Shown here piece after piece: positions 17,088 to 25,251 of a stretch of 64,000 bases of DNA; positions within the stretch are counted from its first letter, which is position 1; each line of letters opens with the position of its first letter. The position numbers were made by a program, and so were the translations under genes. The notes beneath the pieces were generated by a model that did no database searches, was not told where the DNA came from, and saw only the letters and a program-made list of their open reading frames with translations. This DNA is from CAYJPA01 sp964371945. GTDB lineage: Bacteria > Chloroflexota > Chloroflexia > Thermomicrobiales > UBA6265. Where the stretch lies: positions 26,972-90,971 of the forward strand of contig CAYJPA010000005.1 in the NCBI GenBank assembly GCA_964371945.1, read 5' to 3'.

Positions 17088-18158
17088 CTAGAGCAGCGCG
17101 AGCGCGATTCCGATCAACCCGGACATCATGCCGACGATCCAAAAGCGCATCGTGACTTGCGTTTCAGACCAGCCAAGAATCTCGAAGTGATGGTGCAGCG
17201 GCGTCATTTTGAAGAGTCGCTTGCCCTCGCCGGATCGCCGTTTCGTCCATTTGAAATAGAGCACCTGGGAAACGACCGACAATGCCTCGGCCACAAAGAC
17301 GAATCCGACCACCGGCAAGAGCAGCCACTGCCCGGTCATGAACGCGGCAGTCGCCAGGGCTGCACCAATGGCCAGCGCACCGGTATCGCCCATGAAAACC
17401 TGCGCGGGATGGGCATTGAACCAGAGAAATCCCATCAAGCTACCGACCATGGTGAAGCAGAAGGTAACGACCCCAACCTGCCCTTGTTGATACGCGATGA
17501 TCCCGTACGACACGAACGCGATTCCGGCGAGTCCAGCCGCCAGCGTGTCCAGTCCGTCCGCTAGATTGACCGCGTTCGACATGGCCACGATCGCAAAGAC
17601 GGCGATCGGAAGATGGATCAGACCGATGTCGTAACTCCCGAAGAACGGGAAATACATCCGGTGCAGCCCTAATCCCCAGGGCGACGGGAAATGCAGAATG
17701 CAGCCGGCCACGATGGCGAAGGCGGACAACCAGGCGAACTTGAACCTTGCGGTCATGCCGCGCTGATCGGGATGGCTGACGCTTGAGAGTTTGATCCAAT
17801 CGTCAATTGCGCCGAGCGAAGCGGCGGCCAAAAGGATTCCGATCGGGAGGAGCATCGAAAGCCGACCGGCCAGGTTGAAAACTGCCGTGATCAAAACCGC
17901 CGTCAACGCGACCATCGCGCCGCCCATGGTCGGCGTGCCCATCTTCTTGATATGCGTAAGCGGGCCATCGGCCCGAATCACATCGCCCATTTTTTTCATG
18001 CGGAGAAAGGTGACGATCGGGCGCCCGAGGATCAACGTAACAACGAAAGCCAGTCCGCCGATCGCAAGCGAGACCGCCATGTTCTCACTGTTGTCTTTCG
18101 GCATCACGCTGCCGATAAGTACCGGCAATTCAACGCCGGACAATCCGTATCCTGTCAT
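17088..18158 (-). CDS. mraY: Phospho-N-acetylmuramoyl-pentapeptide transferase
   Basis: A 356-residue polytopic membrane enzyme that transfers phospho-MurNAc-pentapeptide to undecaprenyl phosphate, making lipid I. It has about ten hydrophobic segments. Family blocks are GTPTMGG near residue 75, NAVNLADGLDTLA around the catalytic Asp cluster, FLWFNAHPAQVFMGDTGAL and the histidine block TPLHHHFE. The start ATG overlaps the murF stop as ATGA. It is 87 bases before murD. Length and motifs are complete. Confidence 0.96.
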   Translation of the reverse strand: MTGYGLSGVELPVLIGSVMPKDNSENMAVSLAIGGLAFVVTLILGRPIVTFLRMKKMGDVIRADGPLTHIKKMGTPTMGGAMVALTAVLITAVFNLAGRLSMLLPIGILLAAASLGAIDDWIKLSSVSHPDQRGMTARFKFAWLSAFAIVAGCILHFPSPWGLGLHRMYFPFFGSYDIGLIHLPIAVFAIVAMSNAVNLADGLDTLAAGLAGIAFVSYGIIAYQQGQVGVVTFCFTMVGSLMGFLWFNAHPAQVFMGDTGALAIGAALATAAFMTGQWLLLPVVGFVFVAEALSVVSQVLYFKWTKRRSGEGKRLFKMTPLHHHFEILGWSETQVTMRFWIVGMMSGLIGIALALL

Positions 18159-19591
18159 TCCTCCGGCTCCGGCTCTTCGAGTCGAGCCGCTTGCAAGGCG
18201 CTGACGAAATCTTCCATTTCCAGACCTCGGGATCCCTTGAGCAGCACGATGTCTCCGGCCCGAAGCTGTCCCAAAAGAAACGCCACGAGATCTTCGCGTT
18301 GATCGAGATTGAACGACGTCACGTCAAAGCGTTGTCCGTCATCACCGCCGGCTGCCGTAACGGCCTCCTCCGCGATGATCCTGGCGAGATCGCCATAGGT
18401 GACGAGATGGTCGACGATTTCAGCCGCTCGCAGCCCGACAAGCCGGTGTTGCGCTTCGGATACGTTTCCAAGCTCGCGCATATCGCCCAGAACGGCGATC
18501 TTGCGCCCGGGTCCCATTTGAGCGAGCAACCCAAGTGCCGAAAGCACAGAAGGCGCGCTTGCGTTGTAGGTGTCGTCGATGATCCGCGAACCGTTCGGTC
18601 CATCGATTAGCAGCAGCCGAACCTGGATACCCGGACTGTTGAAGCCAAGGATCATCTCCGAGATGTGCATTCCCATTGCGTGGCCGACGGCAATTGCGGC
18701 CAGCGCGAGCTCGACCGCATGGCCGCCTACTAGCGGTATTTTGAGATGAAGCGACTCACCATCAAGATGGAGTCTGAAGGAGGAACCGCCGAGTCCCTCG
18801 GTTTCGACCCGATCGGCCCAGATGTCATTCTCCGGCGATAGCCCGTACGTCAACACGCGCCCTTTGCAAACAGACGCCATCGCGCGAACCCATTCGTCGT
18901 CGCCGTTGAGAATCGCCGTGCCGTCCTCGGGGATGGCTTCGATCAGCTCGGCTTTCGTCTTCGCGATCGACTCGACGCTTCCCATTCGTTCGAGATGCAC
19001 GGGGTGGACGTTGGTCACTACCGCATACTTCGGCTTCGCGATGGTCGCCAGCAATGCGAGCTCCCCGAGGGCGTACGCGCCGCCCATTTCGAGCACCGCG
19101 ACCTCCGTGCCGGGCTCGACCTCGAGTAAAGAAAGAGGCAAGCCCAGCTCACTGTTCATATTGCCGGGACTGCGATAGGTCTCGAAACGCTCGCCAACGA
19201 CTGCCGCGACGACCTCTTTCGTGCTTGTTTTGCCGATGCTGCCGGTGATGCCGACCACGGTCACCCCGAGCGCGTCTCGACGAGCCGCGGCGACACTTTG
19301 AAGCACGGCAACCGGATCGTCCGCAACCAACAGCGGCAGGGGCGAGGCTTCCGGGATCGCGCCGGCCCAGGCGCGACTGACCAGTGCCGCGGTCGCGCCT
19401 CGCATAGCCGCATCGTCGACAAATGTGTGACCGTCGTATCGTTCGCCGCGCACGGCGATGAAGAGATCCCCGGGCACGACTTTGGTCGAATTCCGCTCGA
19501 TCCAACGGAACTCGGTTTCGACCGGTAGGTCGCCGATCACCTCGATCTCAGCGGCGGCCCTAATCTCGCTCAACGGAATGGCCAGCATCAT
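18155..19591 (-). CDS. murF: UDP-MurNAc-tripeptide--D-alanyl-D-alanine ligase
   Basis: A 478-residue Mur ligase that adds D-Ala-D-Ala to the UDP-MurNAc-tripeptide. The P-loop is GITGSIGKTSTKE, followed by SELGLPLSLL, and the C-terminal domain contains DDTYNASAPSV and LGDMRELG. The ATG at 19591 has GAGG five bases upstream and lies 7 bases after the rsmH stop. The frame open further upstream is non-coding shadow over rsmH. The normal neighbours ftsI and murE, usually between rsmH and murF, are absent. Confidence 0.95.
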   Translation of the reverse strand: MMLAIPLSEIRAAAEIEVIGDLPVETEFRWIERNSTKVVPGDLFIAVRGERYDGHTFVDDAAMRGATAALVSRAWAGAIPEASPLPLLVADDPVAVLQSVAAARRDALGVTVVGITGSIGKTSTKEVVAAVVGERFETYRSPGNMNSELGLPLSLLEVEPGTEVAVLEMGGAYALGELALLATIAKPKYAVVTNVHPVHLERMGSVESIAKTKAELIEAIPEDGTAILNGDDEWVRAMASVCKGRVLTYGLSPENDIWADRVETEGLGGSSFRLHLDGESLHLKIPLVGGHAVELALAAIAVGHAMGMHISEMILGFNSPGIQVRLLLIDGPNGSRIIDDTYNASAPSVLSALGLLAQMGPGRKIAVLGDMRELGNVSEAQHRLVGLRAAEIVDHLVTYGDLARIIAEEAVTAAGGDDGQRFDVTSFNLDQREDLVAFLLGQLRAGDIVLLKGSRGLEMEDFVSALQAARLEEPEPEE

Positions 19592-19598
19592 TGCATCC

Positions 19599-20585
19599 TC
19601 ATGAAGCCAGCAATTCCTGGGCGGAGCTCGGTAGTCGCTCCGCGATCCGCATAATGGCGCTGCGGCTACGTGGGTTTCGCTTGAGCTCGTCCGAACCCGG
19701 GCGGACGGCGCGGGAGAGCGGCCGGAGCCGAGGTTGATGATCGCATGTGCAGACCGGTTGTTCCGGAGGACAGATGCAAGTGCTCGACTCGAGGTGAATG
19801 AAGCGTTTGACAATCCGATCTTCCAGCGAGTGAAACGCGATGACCGCGATCCGGCCACCGGGCCCAAGGAGACCGACGGCATCACTCAATGCGCGCTCGA
19901 GCGCGGTAAGTTCATCATTGACCGCGATCCGCAATGCCTGAAACGTCCGAGTCGCAGGATGGGTGTCGGATCCCTTGCGGCCCCCCACCGCGCGTTCGAC
20001 GATGCTCGCTAACGCCGCGGTCGACTCGATCGGTGAGCGCTCGCGCTCGCGCACGATCGCGGAAGCGATACGGCGGGAGCGATGCTCATCGCCGTACTTC
20101 CAGATGATGTTGGCCAACTGCCCGGGGTCTGCCTCGTTTACTAGGGCGGAGGCGGGCGTGCCGGTGGTCGGATCGAAACGCATGTCGAGTGGCCCATCGA
20201 GCCGAAACGCGAAACCGCGTTCCGCATCGTCGAGCTGGAATGACGACAATCCAAGATCCATCAAGATGCCTTCGAACAAAGCCATCTCATAGTGTCGCGC
20301 AATCGTCGCCATGTCCGCGAAGTTGGCATGGGCCAGCTTCAAACGCGATTCAATCTCCGGCTTTCGCTGTAGCTCCCGACCTCGCTCGATGGCGGCCGGA
20401 TCGGCATCGATTGCCAGGACGACGCCTCCGGGAGCAGAAGCATTGAGGATCGCGGTGGTATGCCCGCCGCCGCCAAAGGTGGCGTCGAGGTAATTGCCCG
20501 CTCGATGAGGGGAAAGCGCCGCGATCACCTCGTCAAGGAGAACGGGCAGATGGCGATTTGGTGCTGTGGTTCCGGCGTTGGCCAT
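19599..20585 (-). CDS. rsmH: 16S rRNA (cytosine-1402-N4)-methyltransferase
   Basis: A 328-residue SAM-dependent methyltransferase acting on C1402 of 16S rRNA. The conserved N-terminal HLPVLLDEVI is followed by the SAM motif LDATFGGGGHTTAIL, then MDLGLSSFQLDDAERGFAF and the C-terminal VIAFHSLEDRIVK. Between them lies the family insert domain. It is the standard partner of mraZ at the head of the division cluster. No ftsL-like gene follows it here. Confidence 0.96.
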   Translation of the reverse strand: MANAGTTAPNRHLPVLLDEVIAALSPHRAGNYLDATFGGGGHTTAILNASAPGGVVLAIDADPAAIERGRELQRKPEIESRLKLAHANFADMATIARHYEMALFEGILMDLGLSSFQLDDAERGFAFRLDGPLDMRFDPTTGTPASALVNEADPGQLANIIWKYGDEHRSRRIASAIVRERERSPIESTAALASIVERAVGGRKGSDTHPATRTFQALRIAVNDELTALERALSDAVGLLGPGGRIAVIAFHSLEDRIVKRFIHLESSTCICPPEQPVCTCDHQPRLRPLSRAVRPGSDELKRNPRSRSAIMRIAERLPSSAQELLAS

Positions 20586-20647
20586 CGTCGTCCTCGGTGA
20601 AGAGATCCAGTCCTCGCGAACCGCGTCCGTGATCGAATTGTATGGGT

Positions 20648-21088
20648 TTAGATCAGTGAAGCGAGCCGCTCGGCGATTTGGGCGCCGTCCTGATCGATCT
20701 CAGCGCTGGCCGCGTTCCAACGCTCAGGGCTCCAAATCTCGATCCAGGTATTGACCCCGACGACCACCGCGTCACGATCGATACCGGCATATTCGCGAAG
20801 ATCCGCGGGCAGAAGGATCCTGCCCTGCGTATCAAGATCGAGGTTCGCGGCCGCGGCAAAGACGAGGCGCCGAAAAGTGCGGGCGTCGGGGTCGCTGATT
20901 GGCAGGGCACTGACTTTTGCGGCCAATGGCAGCCAGGCCGAAATCGGGTAGAGCGTGAGGCAGCGATCGATTCCACGGGTCAGTACCGCACCGGCGGCAA
21001 GCTCCTCGCGGAAACGCGCGGGTATCGCGATCCGCCCTTTCGTATCCAGGGTATGCAGAAATCGCCCGAGAAACATCGTGCCCAACAT
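20648..21088 (-). CDS. mraZ: Transcriptional regulator MraZ
   Basis: A 146-residue DNA-binding protein with two SpoVT/AbrB-type half-domains, each ending in a GRI(x)LPxxLRE-like segment (near residues 17-29 and 88-101). MraZ forms rings and represses its own cluster by binding direct GTGGG/TGGGN repeats. Such repeats are visible just upstream at 21177-21201. The start could be ATG 21088 or the fourth-codon-later ATG 21076, whose N-terminus MFLGRFLHTLDTKGRI fits the family closely. First gene of the cluster. Confidence 0.95.
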   Translation of the reverse strand: MLGTMFLGRFLHTLDTKGRIAIPARFREELAAGAVLTRGIDRCLTLYPISAWLPLAAKVSALPISDPDARTFRRLVFAAAANLDLDTQGRILLPADLREYAGIDRDAVVVGVNTWIEIWSPERWNAASAEIDQDGAQIAERLASLI

Positions 21089-21176
21089 CCACGTTCAACG
21101 CGCCGGCGCGGGATCGGTGCAACTGCTGCGACTCCCGGGAATTGTGCGGAAATCGATGAAGTTGTCCACAGAATAG

Positions 21177-21201
21177 GCCACTTCTCCCCACTTTGACCCA
21201 C
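21177..21201 (-). promoter_or_regulatory. MraZ operator: three GTGG(G/C) direct repeats
   Basis: On the minus strand GTGGG (21201-21197), GTGGG (21191-21187) and GTGGC (21181-21177) are spaced exactly 10 bp start to start, one helical turn. This is the arrangement known for MraZ boxes. They lie about 90 bases before mraZ. Confidence 0.75.
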
Positions 21202-21203
21202 CC

Positions 21204-21212
21204 TTATCCACA
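21204..21212. promoter_or_regulatory. DnaA box next to the MraZ operator
   Basis: TTATCCACA is a perfect DnaA box, 2 bases from the MraZ repeats. A one-mismatch copy TTGTCCACA lies at 21162-21170 on the other side. With no dnaA/dnaN nearby this is more likely regulatory than an origin. Confidence 0.5.
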
Positions 21213-21363
21213 GGATACGTCCGAACGGGAGTGGTGTCTACCCGTCTCGACCGCGGATGGACAGGTTTTGGAGTTGGACGGAGAATGGCAACGCGACCAA
21301 CGCGGACGCACACCGCGGCGGCTCTCGTCGGTCAGCTCCTCATTGAGTTGCCTGATGGGCAGT

Positions 21364-23130
21364 TCAGGCTTGAATCGTGGCCAGAACCGATCCAATCTTG
21401 ACCGCGATGCCGGGTTGGACTGGAATCGCCGTCACGATGCCGTCGCGATGAGCGACGATTTCGTTCTCCATTTTCATCGCCTCGACCACGCAGATCAGCG
21501 ATCCCCGGGTAACCTGCTCCCCTGCTTCAACCGATACACGGATAACGGTTCCCTGGATCGGGCTCTCCAGGTCTGGTCCTGGCGCGGTTGCGGCTTTTCC
21601 GCTCGAGCCCTTGCGCTTCACAGGCGAAGCCGTGCGCCCGTTCGGCGAAGCCGTTACTAGGCCGGCCAATTCAGGCAATCGCACCACAAAGCGCCGGTTG
21701 TTCACTTCGACGACGAGGTCCGTTTTCGGATCGTCGGCGGCTCCCGTTTGATCGGTCGCCTCAGCAGGCAGGGGAATCACTTCGGGATTCTCGGGAAGAA
21801 AGGCCGTCGTTGCCCCCCCAGAGCGAAACGTTTCGTTCTGTATCACCCGTGAATGGAACGGGATCGTCGTAGGCACTCCTCCGACCTCGAACTCGGCCAG
21901 CGCGCGACTCATTCTGGCGAGAGCTTCATCTCGATCTCGCCCCCACGTGACAAGTTTTGCGATCAACGAATCATACGTGGGCAGAATGACGCCGCCAGCC
22001 TCCATAGCGGAATCGACTCGGATTCCAGGACCCTCCGGTTGCTGGAACTTCGTCACGGTGCCGGGCGATGGCTTGAAGTCGCGCCCCGCGTCTTCAGCGT
22101 TAATCCGGCATTGAATCGCATGCCCGCGCGGTTGAATGTCATCGGAACCGAACGAGAGCGCCGCGCCGGCGGCGACACGAATCTGCTCTTTGACCAAATC
22201 AAGTCCGGTGACCTCTTCCGTGATGGTATGCTCAACCTGGATGCGCGTGTTCATCTCCAGAAAATAGAAACTTCCGTCCGCGATCAGCATGAACTCGCAC
22301 GTGCCCGCGCCTCTGTATCCGACAGCTTTTGCCATCGCGACCGACGCGTCCAATAACCCCTTCCGAATAGTGGGAGTTACGGCCGGCGACGGGGTCTCTT
22401 CGATCAGCTTCTGATGACGGCGCTGCACCGAGCAATCGCGCTCGCCCAACGCAACCGCGTTTCCGTGTGTATCCGCAAAAACCTGGACCTCGACATGGCG
22501 GGGACGATCAAGGTAGCGCTCGAGGTAGACCGTGGGATTAGCAAAGTAGCGCTGTGCTTCGCCGGAGCTACCAAGGAATGCGTCTTCCAGCTCGTCGCTC
22601 GAGTGAGCGACACGAAATCCGCGGCCGCCTCCACCCGCCGAGGCTTTGACCGCGATTGGATATCCGACAGTTGCCGCCCATGCGCGTGCGTCTTCGACTG
22701 TCGCGACGGGTCCATCGGTTCCGGGCGTAACCGGCACACCGGTGGCAATCGCTGTTCTCCGGGCCTCGACCTTATCGCCCATGGAGCGCATGTTGGCCGG
22801 CGTCGGACCGATGAAGCTCAACCCAGCGGCTTCGACCGCTTCCGCGAATCGATCGTTCTCAGCGAGAAACCCGTAGCCGGGATGGACGGCCTGGACGCCC
22901 GCACGTTTCGCAATCTCGATCAGCGCGGGGATGTCCAGATAGGGGAGGCCGGGTCCTTCCGGAATCCGATAGGCATCGTCGCAAGCCCGCACATGGCGGG
23001 CTGTCTCCTCGCCTTCGCCATAGACAGCGACCGGACTGACACCAAGTTCGCGACATGCACGAGCAATTCGAAGGGCAATCTCACCCCGATTTGCAATCAA
23101 CACACGTTCGAAGGGTGGCGTGGAAGTCAT
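21364..23130 (-). CDS. Acyl-CoA carboxylase alpha chain (biotin carboxylase-BCCP fusion)
   Basis: A 588-residue protein combining biotin carboxylase (about 8-455) and biotin carboxyl carrier protein (about 515-588). It carboxylates biotin with ATP and bicarbonate for an acetyl- or propionyl-CoA carboxylase. Visible motifs are ANRGEIALRIARA, the ATP-grasp glycine loop SAGGGGRGFR, EMNTRIQVEHTITEEVTG and the biotinylation site EAMKMEN with its lysine near residue 552. A Ser/Lys/Pro-rich linker joins the parts. The ATG at 23130 has AAGGA upstream. No carboxyltransferase subunit is adjacent, so the acyl substrate is undecided. Confidence 0.9.
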   Translation of the reverse strand: MTSTPPFERVLIANRGEIALRIARACRELGVSPVAVYGEGEETARHVRACDDAYRIPEGPGLPYLDIPALIEIAKRAGVQAVHPGYGFLAENDRFAEAVEAAGLSFIGPTPANMRSMGDKVEARRTAIATGVPVTPGTDGPVATVEDARAWAATVGYPIAVKASAGGGGRGFRVAHSSDELEDAFLGSSGEAQRYFANPTVYLERYLDRPRHVEVQVFADTHGNAVALGERDCSVQRRHQKLIEETPSPAVTPTIRKGLLDASVAMAKAVGYRGAGTCEFMLIADGSFYFLEMNTRIQVEHTITEEVTGLDLVKEQIRVAAGAALSFGSDDIQPRGHAIQCRINAEDAGRDFKPSPGTVTKFQQPEGPGIRVDSAMEAGGVILPTYDSLIAKLVTWGRDRDEALARMSRALAEFEVGGVPTTIPFHSRVIQNETFRSGGATTAFLPENPEVIPLPAEATDQTGAADDPKTDLVVEVNNRRFVVRLPELAGLVTASPNGRTASPVKRKGSSGKAATAPGPDLESPIQGTVIRVSVEAGEQVTRGSLICVVEAMKMENEIVAHRDGIVTAIPVQPGIAVKIGSVLATIQA

Positions 23131-23196
23131 CGCACGGTATTCCTTTGCATCGAGTGTCAGGCCGCTGTCATCGATCACCGCGCTGGGACAGCTTGC

Positions 23197-24000
23197 CTAA
23201 TCTTGACGTACCACGTGTGCCAGATATGCATCAAGCGCGACAGGATCGCGCAAATCCCATATCCAGGGCGGATACCAGACGCTCAACGTGTCTTCGAGTC
23301 CCCGGCAAACGGTTCGCAGATACTCGGTTGATCGATCGGTAACGCATTTGTTACGGAGCGTCTCGTACGCGGAAATCTTCTCCGACATCATCCAGCCCAC
23401 GTAGTCCGCCAACTGGCCATATTCCGGCGCAATCAAGAATGACTGCGCGACTCGAGTGTACCGGCTGCGCGGCCGGGTGATGGCCGACGGCTCCTTTACA
23501 TGGCCCGAGACGGCCTTCAGATTGGGATCGTAGATGTTCTCAAGATCGGTCAACATCGAGTTGGTCAGTGAACGCTCGAGATCCGCGATCTGGGCCACCA
23601 GCGCAGAGCGAATCTCTGCCGTCGCATCTCGCTCGCGCTCGGTTAATGCCAATCCATCGGGCAAGCGTTCGTCGTTCGAGTCGATAGGCAGGAACCACTC
23701 GCCGTCAGCGCCAAGCCAGCAATTGGTGAGACCCTGGACGACCCCGGAGTCGACGTCAACCCCGGATTCGTTCATCCAGTAATTCGCAAAATTCGCGCAC
23801 GCTCTGTCGGCGGCGATCCTCGGAACGGGAAGCGACCCGGGGCTGTTGCTTCCCGCGGACGGCTTGTCGCGAGCGATGAGATATAGGAGGCCGACCGCCG
23901 TAATCGAAGCGGCCGCCAGCGCCAGAACGAGCAGCCAATCCTGTCGGAACCGCTTTCGAGGAGGAAGCGCCTTGTGGACTGTGCTAAGGTTTGATTCCAT
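23197..24000 (-). CDS. Membrane-anchored extracytoplasmic protein of unknown function
   Basis: A 267-residue protein with a basic N-terminus, one transmembrane segment at about 23-44 and a soluble extracytoplasmic part. Cysteines at about 70, 94, 232 and 244 could form disulfides. The C-terminal half is helical with many aromatic residues. I do not recognise the family. It lies upstream of the biotin carboxylase on the same strand (66-base gap) and downstream of a methyltransferase, so it may share transcription with either, but the functions do not suggest a link. Confidence 0.65.
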   Translation of the reverse strand: MESNLSTVHKALPPRKRFRQDWLLVLALAAASITAVGLLYLIARDKPSAGSNSPGSLPVPRIAADRACANFANYWMNESGVDVDSGVVQGLTNCWLGADGEWFLPIDSNDERLPDGLALTERERDATAEIRSALVAQIADLERSLTNSMLTDLENIYDPNLKAVSGHVKEPSAITRPRSRYTRVAQSFLIAPEYGQLADYVGWMMSEKISAYETLRNKCVTDRSTEYLRTVCRGLEDTLSVWYPPWIWDLRDPVALDAYLAHVVRQD

Positions 24001-24039
24001 TTCATTTGGTTCGCAGCGCTACGGATAAGCGGATCGCAC

Positions 24040-24945
24040 CTAAAATGACGACGAGCCGAAGGTAGATCGTTCGCCCGTGCGGACTCCGGCCGGGGCGGCC
24101 TCCAGCGACTCGGCCGGCGTACGAAATTCGTCGGCCATGTCGACCACCATCGAACTCACCGCGTCCCTCGGAGGATAGTTCGCCGGCTCCAGCGGCCGGG
24201 TTGCAACCGCCAGAATTGAAACGCCGAACGGCATGTCGAATCGCCTCATCATCTTCATCTCGGCCTTCATAAGGGAATAGAGGGCCTCGTTGACCGGTCG
24301 CGAGTGATCATCAAGATCCGATCTCAACGGACGATGCTCGCCTGGGCGTGAGCGCGTAAGCGCTCTCCAGAGATTCTTGGCCTTTCTGGTGACAAGCACT
24401 GGCAAGCACAGTGCGGTATTGCAGTAGGTCACTCGATCGACAGTAAAACCCGCCTCTTCGACGAGTCTCCGAAGGCGGGGTGAACGATAACGTCGCTTGT
24501 GATGGTTGATCTCGTCATGCTCCGACCAGAGCGCATCAAACGCCGGGACGGTAATGATCAAATGGCCGCCGGGCTTGATGACCTGAAACAGGCTGGTCAG
24601 AATGCCCATATCGTCGTCAACATGCTCGATCACATCAAGAGCCAAAACGCAGTCGAATGATCCGTGAGCAAACGGGGGGGCGGTGATCGAACCACGCACC
24701 AAGCGCTCGACCCCTCTCGACCGTGCGTAATCGATTGCTTCCGGCGCGGTATCCAAACCAACTGCTTGCCCGATCGCCTCGAGCTGCTTGGTCATTTGAC
24801 CCGTGCCGCATCCGGCGTCCAGGATGAGAAACGAATCATCGTTCTTCAGAGATGCAACGAGTTGCGTTATGAGATCGTACCGCCAGCGGAACCACCAATG
24901 ACTATTTTCGTGTCTGTAATAATCCTCATAAAAGGTAGATTCCAT
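24040..24945 (-). CDS. Class I SAM-dependent methyltransferase
   Basis: A 301-residue protein. The SAM motif ILDAGCGTGQMTKQL is near residue 42, with the acidic LDTAPEAI loop and the motif LALDVIEHVDDD. A C-terminal extension of about 120 residues includes HKRRYRS, typical of methyltransferases found in polysaccharide or lipid-linked glycan gene sets, and a hydrophobic patch near residues 175-190. ATG 24945 with GAGG upstream is chosen over the adjacent TTG. The substrate is unknown. It is a single-gene unit or leads the following membrane protein gene. Confidence 0.8.
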   Translation of the reverse strand: MESTFYEDYYRHENSHWWFRWRYDLITQLVASLKNDDSFLILDAGCGTGQMTKQLEAIGQAVGLDTAPEAIDYARSRGVERLVRGSITAPPFAHGSFDCVLALDVIEHVDDDMGILTSLFQVIKPGGHLIITVPAFDALWSEHDEINHHKRRYRSPRLRRLVEEAGFTVDRVTYCNTALCLPVLVTRKAKNLWRALTRSRPGEHRPLRSDLDDHSRPVNEALYSLMKAEMKMMRRFDMPFGVSILAVATRPLEPANYPPRDAVSSMVVDMADEFRTPAESLEAAPAGVRTGERSTFGSSSF

Positions 24946-25251
24946 CAACGCCTCGATCTCTCGCCGGCCGTATCGCCGCGCACCAGTTCCCCGCCCACAC
25001 TGATTCTGGCGCGGGCAGAGGTGTTAACTCTGCCGACGGCAAAGATAATACTCCTTATGACCCCATCCGTGATGCACGCCTCCGTCAAAACGTGCATTCA
25101 ACCCGAAAACACCACGAAACCACGCTCCGGTCTCCGATTGACGAGCTCATTTGCTCAAAGCCAGCCTCCCCGATTGAGCTTTTCGCGTTCGGGCAAACGC
25201 GGCGTCTGCCGTTAATGCAAGTGATGGGCCAAGAGAATTTCTGTTGGCGTC
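24946..25251. other. 306-base gap without a gene
   Basis: This is upstream of the methyltransferase and downstream of the phosphorylase (both minus strand). It contains no convincing open frame, no RNA gene and no strong hairpin. A TATTAT sequence on the minus strand near 25048 could be a -10, but no -35 fits. Confidence 0.4.

Noticed and set aside
21162..21212. Replication origin
   Set aside because: Only two DnaA-like boxes, no AT-rich unwinding stretch and no dnaA, dnaN or gyrase genes nearby. A regulatory role is more likely.
22414..23331. 305-codon plus-strand frame
   Set aside because: Antisense to the biotin carboxylase, which has all catalytic motifs.
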